Shown piece by piece: positions 26,035 through 34,013 of a stretch of DNA of 39,619 bases (position 1 is the stretch's first letter; each line of letters begins with the position of its first letter). This stretch comes from Bacteroidales bacterium (lineage in GTDB: Bacteria > Bacteroidota > Bacteroidia > Bacteroidales > P3), in the NCBI GenBank assembly GCA_017446745.1, contig JAFSQF010000002.1, positions 1 to 39,619 of the forward strand, written 5' to 3'. The notes beneath the pieces were generated by a model, which was not told the origin of the DNA, did no database searches, and saw only the letters and a program-made list of their open reading frames with translations. The position numbers and the translations under genes are program-made.

Positions 26035-26155
26035 AACAGCAATTAACAGCAATTAACAGCAATTAAACAGCAATTATCCAGAAATTATTTATAGAACGTG
26101 AATGACCATGAATGCCCGTGAATTATCATAAATGTCAAATAAATTTGACTAATTA
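26035..26155 (+). repeat. Promoter-bearing interspersed repeat, copy 2 (upstream of PagL-like gene)
   Basis: Four AACAGCAATTA iterons, then TTTATAGAACGTGAATGACC, GAATTATCATAAAT and the perfect inverted repeat GTCAAATAAATTTGAC (26134-26149). Confidence 0.85.
26134..26149 (+). promoter_or_regulatory. -7 box within a perfect inverted repeat (PagL-like gene)
   Basis: GTCAAAT-AA-ATTTGAC, perfect 7-bp arms. The -7 box TAAATTTG is 26140-26147, 75 nt before the start at 26222. Confidence 0.68.
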
Positions 26156-26159
26156 CTTA

Positions 26160-26207
26160 CTACAAATCACTAATCACAAATCACAAATCACAAATCACTA
26201 ATCACTC
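26160..26207 (+). repeat. CAC-rich direct repeats upstream of PagL-like gene
   Basis: Five to six units of AATCACAAATCAC and AATCACTAATCAC end 15 nt before the TTG start at 26222. Confidence 0.8.
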
Positions 26208-26221
26208 CTAATTACAGATAA

Positions 26222-27334
26222 TTGAATAGAAGTTTTTTTATTATTCTCGTGGTTGTTGGGCTGTGTGCCTTCGATGCCCGTGCGCAGGTTACTCCCGAGG
26301 TGTCGGTGCTTAGCGGCTATACAATCCCCAATTCCGCCGAGTACCGCTATATTGCCGACGTGCCTGTCGGCGTTGATGTGGCTGCCATGTGGCGGCAGGA
26401 ATGGGTATGGCAGGAGGGGCTGTATACCCATCTGCTGCGCAGACCTTTCGATGTCGGCTTGCGCTGCAATTTCACCTATTTCCCCAACGATATCGCCGGC
26501 CACCGCATAGGAGTGGCGGGGATGCTTAGCGAACCCGTGGCCTATTTAGGCAACAATGTGCTGAATCTTGAATACAACCTGGGATTGGCGTGGTATACAA
26601 ATCCTTATCGGCGCACTCCCAATCCCCGCAATGTATTTATAGGGTCGTATACCAATTGCTTTATCAATGTGGGACCCACGCTGCGGCATTCGTTCCGCGA
26701 CGGGTCGGCTTTGGTGTTGGGTGCCAAGCTGGTGCATTCCTCCAACGGCTATCTGAAGAAACCTAACAAAGGGTTGAACTATCTGCAGGCCGAGTTGGGG
26801 TGGCTCCTGGCCAATCCCAACGCGCGAGTGTACCAACGCATCTATCGTTGCGACACGTCGCTTTTCCGGGGAGGAAATATGCTCATGAGTGCTTCGGCGG
26901 GATATGTGCAACCGCGGTTTTCCCATGCCGACCGCGACTATTATTTTGCCAGCACCGTGCGTCTTGGATGGCTCTACGACTTCAACCCGGCACGTTCGGT
27001 GGGCTTCGATGTCGACCTGACCTATAATTTCAGTTTCGAGGAGCTTAATGCGCGGTACGGCGAACATTATCCGCCGTTTTATGTTGCTCTGGCTGGCATT
27101 TACGAGACCAACTGGCACCGGCTGACGCTCCATACAGCGTTGGCCTTCTATCTGCTGCGCAGCGAGCACGGCACTACGCCCATCTACGAGCGCGTGGGGC
27201 TCTTCTACAATATAGGAAACCCCAACAATTCCGTGCGGCAGTTTGTTGGGGTTTCGCTGAAGTCGCATTATGCTCATATCGACTTCATCGAGTTGCATTA
27301 TGGAGTGAAAATCAGGTCGTCGTATCTGCGATAG
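26222..27334 (+). CDS. PagL-like / acyloxyacyl hydrolase family outer-membrane protein
   Basis: A 370-residue exported protein. A signal peptide (to ARA, ~residue 21) leads into a beta-barrel region. The motif H-S-S-N-GYLKKPNKGLNYLQ (His172, Ser174, Asn175) matches the H-x-S-N catalytic signature of PagL, a lipid A 3-O-deacylase. PagL itself is about half this length, so this is the longer Bacteroidota form, with extra strands on both sides. It may trim lipid A acyl chains and so change host sensing or membrane permeability; this is inferred from the motif only. The start is TTG, fixed by the signal peptide. It ends 2 nt from the convergent GIN-domain gene. Confidence 0.78.
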   Translation: MNRSFFIILVVVGLCAFDARAQVTPEVSVLSGYTIPNSAEYRYIADVPVGVDVAAMWRQEWVWQEGLYTHLLRRPFDVGLRCNFTYFPNDIAGHRIGVAGMLSEPVAYLGNNVLNLEYNLGLAWYTNPYRRTPNPRNVFIGSYTNCFINVGPTLRHSFRDGSALVLGAKLVHSSNGYLKKPNKGLNYLQAELGWLLANPNARVYQRIYRCDTSLFRGGNMLMSASAGYVQPRFSHADRDYYFASTVRLGWLYDFNPARSVGFDVDLTYNFSFEELNARYGEHYPPFYVALAGIYETNWHRLTLHTALAFYLLRSEHGTTPIYERVGLFYNIGNPNNSVRQFVGVSLKSHYAHIDFIELHYGVKIRSSYLR

Positions 27335-27336
27335 GC

Positions 27337-28410
27337 TTAGAGTTTCTTTATCGACGACATGTGCGATTTCGAGCAGCGCGAGGCATCTGCCGAGCCTCGG
27401 TAGGTCATGGAGCTCTGCCCCGTCAGGTCGACGGCAATGCTCTTCGAGGCGTTGAGGCTCGCCTCCGTGACCCCGCTCATATCGCCCGTCACGGTCTCTG
27501 CGGTAAGCTTGCTGGCATCAAGCTCGCTCGAGCCGCTAAGGCTGATTTCCATTGTGGTGGCAGTGCCGTCCAGCTTCATGTTGCTTGCACCGCTGAGGTC
27601 GGCCTCGACCTTGGTGGCGGTTATCGTGGCTTTCAGGTCAGACGAGCCGCTCAGGTCCAGGTCGGCTTCGTTGCCTTTCAAGGTGCCGGAGAACGACGTG
27701 GCCCCGCTCATGTCGACCGAAATTTCGCGGCTGTAGAACAGGCCTTTGCAATCCGACGAGCCTGACATATCGATGTCCAAATCGTTGCATGTCACGCCTT
27801 TTTTCAGCATACAGTCGGTGGCGCCGCTCATGCGGATATTGAAATTTGGCGTTTTGATGGGCAGGGCGGTCTGGAAAGAGGAGGAGCCGGTCAACGAAAT
27901 GCTGCGAAGCTTCAGGTTGTAGGGGAGGTAGACGTAGCCGCACCTGACATTACCCTCATAATGTACCGACCTGATGTTGTCGAGGTTCACAATGAGGGTG
28001 CCTTTGCTGAGGCGCACGTTGAGGTATTTGTTCAGCTTCTCGTTGATGCTTATCACCACGTTCTCCACGGTGTCGCACATCACCACCTTGAAGTTGTGGT
28101 TCACCTGGATTCCGCTGAAAGCCTCGATATCGAAAGAGCGGCGTATATATCTGTCGTTCTTGCCGATTTTGATTTTTTCTCTGCCATTCCCGCTTGTGGT
28201 GCTGTAAATCACAGAGCCTTCGCGGTTGTCCTCGATGCTGTCGGCCCAGTCTTCCATACTGTCGGCCCAGTCTTCCATGGCATCTTCAAATGATTCCATG
28301 CGGTCCTCAAAACGGTCGGCCCAGCGTTCAATGCGGCTCTCCGACGATGTCTGGCAGCTGCTTGTCGATAGCAAAGCTCCCAATGCGATTAGTAATGCTG
28401 TAGTTTTCAT
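27337..28410 (-). CDS. Head GIN-domain (DUF2807) lipoprotein
   Basis: A 357-residue protein. The ATG at 28410 is chosen since the lipoprotein signal MKTTALLIALGALLSTSSC starts there (lipidated Cys19). Residues ~26-60 are an acidic heptad-like segment with near-repeats (MEDWADSMEDWADS). From ~85 follows a beta-helical GIN/DUF2807 domain with many DLSGSSDL and DMSGATSF turns, forming regular parallel strands to ~340. Such proteins often lie near ECF sigma/anti-sigma genes in Bacteroidota. The function is unknown; a surface or periplasmic scaffold is likely. Its promoter is copy 3 of the promoter-bearing repeat. Confidence 0.88.
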   Translation of the reverse strand: MKTTALLIALGALLSTSSCQTSSESRIERWADRFEDRMESFEDAMEDWADSMEDWADSIEDNREGSVIYSTTSGNGREKIKIGKNDRYIRRSFDIEAFSGIQVNHNFKVVMCDTVENVVISINEKLNKYLNVRLSKGTLIVNLDNIRSVHYEGNVRCGYVYLPYNLKLRSISLTGSSSFQTALPIKTPNFNIRMSGATDCMLKKGVTCNDLDIDMSGSSDCKGLFYSREISVDMSGATSFSGTLKGNEADLDLSGSSDLKATITATKVEADLSGASNMKLDGTATTMEISLSGSSELDASKLTAETVTGDMSGVTEASLNASKSIAVDLTGQSSMTYRGSADASRCSKSHMSSIKKL

Positions 28411-28425
28411 TGTTGATGATTGTGT

Positions 28426-28462
28426 TAAGCAATAATTAAAAAATAAGTTGATACAATCAGAC
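28426..28462 (+). repeat. TTAGCAATAA/GTTGATACAATC interspersed repeat, copy 2
   Basis: TTAAGCAATAATTAAAAAAT, then AAGTTGATACAATCAGAC. It lies between the -7 box and the start of the GIN gene, so it would be part of its 5' leader (antisense to the repeat's own orientation). Confidence 0.8.
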
Positions 28463-28494
28463 ATTCAAAATAAAATAAGCTTGCTAAGTAACCG

Positions 28495-28510
28495 GTCAAA
28501 TTTAATTGAC
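28495..28510 (-). promoter_or_regulatory. -7 box within an inverted repeat (GIN gene)
   Basis: GTCAATTAAATTTGAC with one arm mismatch. TAAATTTG (28504-28497) is 87 nt from the ATG at 28410. Confidence 0.65.
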
Positions 28511-28615
28511 ATTTATGATAATTCAACTGCATTTACCGGCATTCACGTTCTATAAATGTTATTTATGGTAATTGCTGGTCATTTATGGTAATTGCTGTTC
28601 AAAGAAAATAAAAGT
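28495..28615 (-). repeat. Promoter-bearing interspersed repeat, copy 3 (upstream of GIN gene)
   Basis: On the minus strand: AACAGCAATTACC iterons, TTTATAGAACGTGAATG, GAATTATCATAAAT and GTCAATTAAATTTGAC (28510-28495). It points at the GIN-domain gene. The rest of 28411-28875 holds the two repeats given here and an imperfect hairpin (~28818-28862). Confidence 0.82.
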
Positions 28616-28650
28616 TAATTTAGGTCAGCCACTTATTTTTTTATTTTTAT

Positions 28651-28745
28651 TTAATATGCCGCCCCTACGGGGCTCAGATTAATAGAGTATTTCGATTCCC
28701 GTGGGCTCGCGCCCACGGCTAATATATGCCGCCCCTACGGGGCTC
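28651..28745 (+). repeat. Composite CCCCTACGGGG / CCGTGGG..CCCACGG repeat
   Basis: The same 95-bp arrangement as at 17801-17895: GCCGCCCCTACGGGGCTC, then CCGTGGG-CTCGCG-CCCACGG, then GCCGCCCCTACGGGGCTC. Both are followed by TATCGTTACA and a T-run. Confidence 0.9.
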
Positions 28746-28875
28746 ACTCTGACAGAATATCGTTACACCTTTTTTTTACTGTTACTAAGTGTGAATTATT
28801 TTGTAAAATACACGCGAGGGTAAAGGTGTACACGCTGGGACGCGTGCTAGTGCGGTGTACCCATTCTGAATCACG

Positions 28876-30243
28876 TCAGCTTTCCGGATTGACATTGATC
28901 ATGAAGCCTATCTTTATGGGGTAGATGTCGAGGCTGTTGATGCTTTTGAAGAGGGGCATGGTGGCCACCTGAGCGAAGATGCCGGCCCAATTGTAGCGCA
29001 CTTCCAGGCGGAGGTCGAGTTTGTAGGGCTGGGTGAATTCAGAGATGTCCTTCACCTCAAGGGCTTCAATGCCACGGGTGTCGAGCTCGTGTTTCAGGCC
29101 GGTGTGGCGCGTGTTGATGGCCAGGGCCGGGAGTGCCGTTAGGGCGATATGGAATTGGTCGTGGCGGAACTCGACGCCTATGGGCAGCGTAATGTAGCGG
29201 GTTACGAGGCGCGACGACCAGTCATCGAGGTGGGTGCCGGCAAAGAGTTGGTTGTCGGCCACGAAGTCGTCGTAGTCGCTATAGTCCAGCCGCATGGCAT
29301 CGTAGAGGATACCACCATTGGAACAGTTTACAAGAGGAGTGGTGAAACGGTAGATGTCCGACTCGTAGCCCACGCCGACGTGGAGGCTGAAATGACGTGT
29401 CATGACGATGGAGTAAGGTGCCTCGATTTGCCACGACGAGAAGGAGGTCTTCAGATTGTAGTCGCCGGAGATCTTCATCAAGCCGTTGTACCACTGGTCG
29501 CCCCAGTTGTTGAAACCCCACAGCAGGTTGGTCTTCAAGCGGTCCTCCCAGTCGTAGTAGGTCTTCCGCCTAACGGGGTTGTCTTGAAGAACTTCTTCGA
29601 TTTCGATTATTGAATCGTCGAAGTCGTCATCACCCTCTACAACATCGAAAGTGTCGGTGATTATCTCCACTCTTGACTCTTTCAGTTGTTCGCGCTCTTG
29701 CCGCAGCTGCTCGCGGGCTTCCTGCAACGCTTGGCGTGCCGATTCGAGCGACTGCTGGGTGGCCAGGTTGGCGGTGCTCAGGGCTTCCGTGGCTATGCTG
29801 TCGATGGCATCAAAGGAGGGGGTTGTACCCGTCGCAGCCTGCTGTTCGGCATCGCCGTATGTTATGGTGGACTTGCGGTCGCGGTCTATGAATTGCAGGT
29901 CGGCTTCTTTAAGGTGCACCTTATATATGGCTTCGCCTATTTTATCTTTGATGATCAAGGTGGTCCCTTTGATGACTATTGATCCGTCTTCCTCGGGGTA
30001 GCTTTCCTCTGGATTGTAGACCACATCGATATAGTTGATGCTGTCGTAAATTAGCATGACCACGCTGCTGTTCTTGACTTGCAGGCGGGTTATGGGGCGA
30101 CTGATGGTTTGCCTCAGGATGCTGATATCCTCATGCTTGGTAGTGGTGTAGACTTTTGTGGTTGTGCTGCTCTCCTGCGCATGGGTTGCTCCGCAGCAGA
30201 GTAGAAACAGGAAAAATGCGATGCTGTAGACTATTTTTTTCAT
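28876..30243 (-). CDS. Outer-membrane beta-barrel protein with coiled coil
   Basis: A 455-residue exported protein. Signal peptide 1-22 (ending THA). Residues ~25-130 form a beta-rich domain (ISRPITRLQVKNSSVVMLIYD). Residues ~150-195 are a strong coiled coil (QQSLESARQALQEAREQLRQ). From ~230 to the end, alternating aromatic strands (KTNLLWGFNNWGDQWYNGLMK; FSLHVGVGYESDIYRF) indicate an outer-membrane barrel of the PF13568 type. It is third in a run after the sigma and anti-sigma-like genes, separated from them by a 418-nt palindromic array. No promoter box was found in that gap, so read-through from the sigma promoter is likely. Function unknown. Confidence 0.82.
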   Translation of the reverse strand: MKKIVYSIAFFLFLLCCGATHAQESSTTTKVYTTTKHEDISILRQTISRPITRLQVKNSSVVMLIYDSINYIDVVYNPEESYPEEDGSIVIKGTTLIIKDKIGEAIYKVHLKEADLQFIDRDRKSTITYGDAEQQAATGTTPSFDAIDSIATEALSTANLATQQSLESARQALQEAREQLRQEREQLKESRVEIITDTFDVVEGDDDFDDSIIEIEEVLQDNPVRRKTYYDWEDRLKTNLLWGFNNWGDQWYNGLMKISGDYNLKTSFSSWQIEAPYSIVMTRHFSLHVGVGYESDIYRFTTPLVNCSNGGILYDAMRLDYSDYDDFVADNQLFAGTHLDDWSSRLVTRYITLPIGVEFRHDQFHIALTALPALAINTRHTGLKHELDTRGIEALEVKDISEFTQPYKLDLRLEVRYNWAGIFAQVATMPLFKSINSLDIYPIKIGFMINVNPES

Positions 30244-30249
30244 GATGCG

Positions 30250-30283
30250 GGATTAGTGTTGGTGATTAGTGAATGGTGAATGG
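30250..30283 (-). repeat. CAC-rich direct repeats upstream of beta-barrel gene
   Basis: On the minus strand: ACCATTCACCATTCACTAAT then CACCAACACTAATC, 6 nt before the ATG at 30243. Confidence 0.75.
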
Positions 30284-30306
30284 TATTTCAATGTTGGTCG
30301 TTTATT

Positions 30307-30661
30307 TAATATGCCGCCCCTACGGGGCTCGGAGGAGGAGGGGGGGCGCATTGTTCCGTGGGTTTGCGCCCACGGCTATTAAGTTTTGTTCTCCGCTTCG
30401 CTATCGAAAGCTCCACAGGAGCTTTCTTCACCCCTACGGGGCTCGGAGGAGGAGGAGGTTCGCGTTGTTCCGTGGGTTTGCACCCACGGCTATTAAGTGC
30501 CGCCCCTACGGGGCTCGGAGGAGGAGAGGGTTCGCGTTGTTCCGTGGGCTTGCGCCCACGGCTATTAAGTGCCGCCCCTACGGGGCTCGGAGGAGGAGGG
30601 GGGGGCGTATCGTTCCGTGGGGTTGCGCCCACGGCTATTAAGTGCCGCCCCTACGGGGCTA
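30307..30661 (+). repeat. Palindromic repeat array inside the sigma/anti-sigma/barrel cluster
   Basis: Five CCCCTACGGGGCT hairpins alternate with four CCGTGGG-n6-CCCACGG hairpins, joined by GGAGGAGG-rich and GCTATTAAGTGCCG links; the later units repeat every ~75-80 bp. One unit is interrupted by a GAAAGCTCCACAGGAGCTTTC hairpin (~30405-30428). The array starts at the stop codon of the anti-sigma-like gene. Arg-rich open frames across it are by-products of the repeats. Confidence 0.92.
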
Positions 30662-31435
30662 TTATCGGAGGACATGGGAATCAAGAACTCTCTCGGTGTA
30701 GGCCAGTTGGATGCTGTTCCACCATCCCTCGACGGTGTAGGTCCATTCCGGACGTGATGCGTATTCTGTGGCTTTGTCAGCCGTTGTCACCTCGGGCAGG
30801 TAGCTTATCAGCTTGTCGGTCTCCACAATAATGAGTTCGTCGGTGTCTTTTTCTTCATCCTCGTCGATATATGTTATCAGTCTATCTGTCTCGATGATTG
30901 ATGGTGCTTTTTCTTCAACGGCTATAACGTCATCAACAGTATTGCATTCCGGTCGGGCTATTTCCTGCCGGACATCTTGCCGGATATCCTGCTGGGCAGC
31001 ACGTGTTCCCGCGTGCAACACCTTCTGCTGCTTCTGGACATCCTGCAGGGTATCCTGCAGGGTATCCTGCCGGGCATCACGCGTCACCGCATGCAACTCC
31101 TCCTGCCCATTACTTGCCACCTGCTGCTTTCCGCCGTTGGGCTTCAGAATCCATAAGGCAAACACGGTTACCGCTATCACTACCGTGGCTGCCGCTGAAA
31201 AACGTCTCAGCCACACAAGAATGGTGTTGTGCTGTGCCTTGTAGAGCTTCTCCTTGCCAGGATAGGCCACGGCAGGGTAGGGGGGGGCTTTGAACTGTGG
31301 GTCGTAAAGGTCCGCCAGCTCGCGCCATTCCGGGTTCTTGTTGAGGAAGTCGGCAACCTGTGCGGCCTCATTCTCATCGAGCATCCCTTCTTTGTAGCGG
31401 AAAAGCATCAGCTCTATATCGTCGTTGTGGTTCAT
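30662..31435 (-). CDS. Anti-sigma-factor-like single-pass membrane protein
   Basis: A 257-residue protein. The frame is open to 31486, but the ATG at 31435 is preferred because the conserved-looking N-terminus MNHNDDIELMLFRYKEGMLDENEAAQVADFL starts there, after the CAC-rich leader. Its N-terminal ~45 residues resemble cytoplasmic anti-sigma domains without the zinc Cys/His set. One transmembrane helix lies at ~75-98 (AAATVVIAVTVFALWIL). The periplasmic part has internal repeats (HAVTRDARQDTLQDTLQDV / HAGTRAAQQDIRQDV) and an acidic region. A C8 tract (31280-31287, G on the plus strand) spans codons 50-52, before the helix. It follows the ECF sigma gene by 43 nt, so it probably controls that factor. 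Confidence 0.75.
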   Translation of the reverse strand: MNHNDDIELMLFRYKEGMLDENEAAQVADFLNKNPEWRELADLYDPQFKAPPYPAVAYPGKEKLYKAQHNTILVWLRRFSAAATVVIAVTVFALWILKPNGGKQQVASNGQEELHAVTRDARQDTLQDTLQDVQKQQKVLHAGTRAAQQDIRQDVRQEIARPECNTVDDVIAVEEKAPSIIETDRLITYIDEDEEKDTDELIIVETDKLISYLPEVTTADKATEYASRPEWTYTVEGWWNSIQLAYTERVLDSHVLR

Positions 31436-31437
31436 TG

Positions 31438-31475
31438 GCTTAGTGATTAGTGAATAGTGAACGGTGATTGTTGGT
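31438..31475 (-). repeat. CAC-rich direct repeats upstream of anti-sigma-like gene
   Basis: On the minus strand: ACAATCACCGTTCACTATTC then ACTAATCACTAAG, ending 3 nt before the ATG at 31435. It fills nearly the whole spacer after the sigma gene. Confidence 0.75.
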
Positions 31476-31478
31476 GTG

Positions 31479-31970
31479 TCACACAATCCCCCAGTTCAGG
31501 AGGGTTTTCTTCATCCTCACCCTGGCTCGGAAAGCGGTGACTTGCACCTGTGAGTAATTCATTTTCATCATTGTTGCTATTTCTTCGTATTGGTATCCTT
31601 CAAGGTCGTGCAGTGTTATGATGGTTCGCTGTTGCTCCGTCAGACGGGCCATAGCCTTTTCCAGGGCGTCGCGGAGGTCGATGGTCTCAATGGGTGTTGC
31701 CCTGTCTTCATGTTGGTGGCTTATTTTTTCATGATTTTCGCTAACCACACGGTCGTGACGGAATGTGTCCTTTAGCTTGTTTTGTACCACCATAATCAGA
31801 AACCCCTTGCATCGGCTTTTCTCTATGCTCTCGCGCATTTCCCAGAGTTTGGCGAAGGCCTCCTGCACAGCGTCGTTGCTACGGTCGCCGTCGCGACAGC
31901 AACTCAGAGCAAACCGATACACATCGTCGGCCCACGAGTCTACGGCTTCATTATATTCTTCTGGGGTCAA
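31479..31970 (-). CDS. ECF-type RNA polymerase sigma factor
   Basis: A 163-residue sigma-70 family protein with the ECF layout: region 2 (~10-75; YRFALSCCRDGDRSNDAVQEAFAKLWE) and region 4 (~100-150; LTEQQRTIITLHDLEGYQYEEIATMM...QVQVTAFRARVRMKK), the helix-turn-helix that binds the -35 element. It should direct RNA polymerase to a small regulon, probably including the downstream genes. The start is TTG at 31970, which gives the normal ECF N-terminus (TPEEYNEAVDSWADDVYRFA); the leader is C/A-rich (ACCAACCACCGAACCAACAA). The -7 box at 32041-32034 serves this gene, divergent from the sulfatase gene. Confidence 0.92.
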   Translation of the reverse strand: MTPEEYNEAVDSWADDVYRFALSCCRDGDRSNDAVQEAFAKLWEMRESIEKSRCKGFLIMVVQNKLKDTFRHDRVVSENHEKISHQHEDRATPIETIDLRDALEKAMARLTEQQRTIITLHDLEGYQYEEIATMMKMNYSQVQVTAFRARVRMKKTLLNWGIV

Positions 31971-32033
31971 TTGGTCAGCAGTTGGTTGTTGGTTCGGTGG
32001 TTGGTAGTTTTATTACAATATCGTTTCATGAAG

Positions 32034-32041
32034 CAAAAATA
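32034..32041 (-). promoter_or_regulatory. -7 promoter box for the sigma-factor gene
   Basis: TATTTTTG followed by CTTC on the minus strand, 64 nt from the TTG start at 31970. Confidence 0.65.
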
Positions 32042-32082
32042 ATACATCAGAAGAAAAATTTTTTTCTTCCACGGAAGATGAG

Positions 32083-32090
32083 TATTTTTG
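32083..32090 (+). promoter_or_regulatory. -7 promoter box for the LtaS-like gene
   Basis: TATTTTTG followed by CA, 20 nt before the ATG at 32110, so the 5' leader would be short. Confidence 0.7.
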
Positions 32091-32109
32091 CAAATTATTT
32101 CAGACTTCT

Positions 32110-33909
32110 ATGAAACAGCGATTGCTTTATCTTATACGGTTGTATATTACACTGATATTAATCTTCGTCACACAGAAGATTGTTTTCATGCTCGTCAATA
32201 TCGGCCACGCCGATGGAGCCTCGTTTGGCAGCTGCGTGGCGGTTCTGTGGCATGGACTGCGGCTGGATTCCGTGGCGGCATGCTATGTGATGATAGTCCC
32301 GCTGCTGATAGTCATCGTCAGTTGTTTCTTTCGCCGTTTCGCGCTGCGGAAGGTTCTGATGCCTTACTATGTTGTTGCTGCGCTTTTCATGACCCTGGTG
32401 TTTGCCGTTGATACAATCCTCTATTTTTTCTGGGGCTCCAAGTTCGATGCCGCTGAGCTTTTTTATGCCGCCGACCCGGCAGGGATTTTCGCCAGCCTGA
32501 AGGTATGGGTTATAGTGGTCAGCTTCGCTGCTGTCGGAGCCATTGCCTGGCACTATCTGCGGCGTCTGCGCCATGCCACGCCCGAGGGGGTCGACAGGCT
32601 CCATAACCGTTGGGCGGCATTGATGCTCATCCCGGCGGCCGCTTTGGTTTTCCTTGGTATGCGCGGCAGCGTCTCCCAGTCCACAGCCAACCCCTCCTTC
32701 GCCTATTTCTCGCAATACACGTTCTGCAACCACGCCGCCCTTAATCCGCTATTCAACTTCACCCATTCCCTCTTCAAGACGAAGGACCTCAGCAAGGAGT
32801 TCAACCTGATGCCTGCCGAAGAGGCCGAAGCGGCGGTGGCGCCGTGCTACGCTACCGACAACGGGCTTAGCGACACGCTGCTCAACAGGCAACGCCCCGA
32901 TATACTCCTCATTATATGGGAAGGGGGCGGGAAGCAAATGGTGCTCAACGACAGCGTGGCACCCAACCTGATGCGTTATTGCAACGAGGGCGTGTTCTTC
33001 TCCAACTGCTACTCCAACAGTTTCCGAACCGACCGTGGCGTGCTGTCGTTGCTGAGTGGCTGGGTGGCTCTCCCCACCACATCGCTCATGAAGATGAACG
33101 ACAAGTGCCAGCGCCTTCCGGGGCTCGCCGAGGCCTTGCACGCCAAAGGCTACGACACCCGATTTATCTATGGTGGCGACATCGACTTCACCAATATGCG
33201 GGGCTATTTGCACGAGGTAGGCTTCCAGACTGTCGGTGGCAGCAGCGATTTCCCCGAGAGCCGTGGGCTGAGTGCGTGGGGTGCTCCTGATGCCTATACG
33301 CTACGGCCCGACGTGCTTGGCTACGACGACGAGGCCCCAGCACCGCGTTTCGACGTCGTCCTCACCCTCAGCAGTCACGAACCTTGGCAGGTGCCTATGC
33401 GGCGCTTGGCCGACGAGCACCGCAATGCTTTCTGCTACACCGATTCCTGCATTGCCGTGCTGGTCGACAGCCTGAGGCGAACACCACGGTGGAACAACCT
33501 GCTCGTCGTTATCGTGCCCGACCATGGCGTCCCCACTTACGCCGGGCAGGGCACCGGCGACCCCGCAGTGGCCCCCATCCCCATGGTATGGACTGGCGGT
33601 GCCGTGCGCGGCCATAAAGAGGTAGGAACAGTTATGAACCAAAGCGACCTCGCCGCCACACTTTTGGCGCAGATGGGCATAGAGCACAGCGACTTCCCCT
33701 TCAGCCGCAACGTCCTCTCGCCGGCCTATGCCGACCAGTATCATTTCGCGCTACACAGCTTTAAGGGTGGATGCAACCTCTTCGACGAAGAAGGTGTTGC
33801 CACACTCGACTGCAACGACATCTCCATCAGCGGACCGGCCACCGAGAGCAAACGACATTTCTTTAAAGCCCTTCTTCAATATATCTATCTGAAGTCAGGC
33901 CAATTGTGA
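32110..33909 (+). CDS. LtaS-like membrane sulfatase / phosphoglycerol transferase family
   Basis: A 599-residue protein. The first ~190 residues hold about five transmembrane helices; the rest is an alkaline-phosphatase-superfamily domain outside the membrane. Motifs are DILLIIWEGGG (first metal-binding Glu), SFRTDRGVLSLLSGW with the probable nucleophile Thr307, and VPDHGVP (Asp471, His472). This is the layout of LTA synthase-like proteins. In Gram-negative relatives they transfer phosphoglycerol or phosphoethanolamine to glycans or lipids; lipoteichoic acid itself is not expected here, so the acceptor is unknown. It is divergent from the sigma gene and has its own -7 box. Confidence 0.9.
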   Translation: MKQRLLYLIRLYITLILIFVTQKIVFMLVNIGHADGASFGSCVAVLWHGLRLDSVAACYVMIVPLLIVIVSCFFRRFALRKVLMPYYVVAALFMTLVFAVDTILYFFWGSKFDAAELFYAADPAGIFASLKVWVIVVSFAAVGAIAWHYLRRLRHATPEGVDRLHNRWAALMLIPAAALVFLGMRGSVSQSTANPSFAYFSQYTFCNHAALNPLFNFTHSLFKTKDLSKEFNLMPAEEAEAAVAPCYATDNGLSDTLLNRQRPDILLIIWEGGGKQMVLNDSVAPNLMRYCNEGVFFSNCYSNSFRTDRGVLSLLSGWVALPTTSLMKMNDKCQRLPGLAEALHAKGYDTRFIYGGDIDFTNMRGYLHEVGFQTVGGSSDFPESRGLSAWGAPDAYTLRPDVLGYDDEAPAPRFDVVLTLSSHEPWQVPMRRLADEHRNAFCYTDSCIAVLVDSLRRTPRWNNLLVVIVPDHGVPTYAGQGTGDPAVAPIPMVWTGGAVRGHKEVGTVMNQSDLAATLLAQMGIEHSDFPFSRNVLSPAYADQYHFALHSFKGGCNLFDEEGVATLDCNDISISGPATESKRHFFKALLQYIYLKSGQL

Positions 33910-34013
33910 TTATGTTCAATTGCTTAACTGGTTCGCAGGCCTCTCTGCCCGCGATTATTGCCCCGCCAGCCACAACTATTTGCTTCTAACTTCAAACCAA
34001 AATTTTTTATATT

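Noticed and set aside
28818-28862. Terminator downstream of the beta-barrel gene
   Set aside because: GGTGTACACGC and GCGGTGTACC can pair only imperfectly, and no T-run follows on the minus strand.
30307-30661. CRISPR array
   Set aside because: Units are palindromes of two alternating families with constant links, not identical repeats with unique spacers; no cas genes are present. The same applies to 35610-35835 and 15131-15223.
30273-30831. Arg-rich frames (RPYGARRRRG units) across the palindromic array
   Set aside because: They are translations of the CCCCTACGGGGCTCGGAGGA repeat; no start context or family resemblance.
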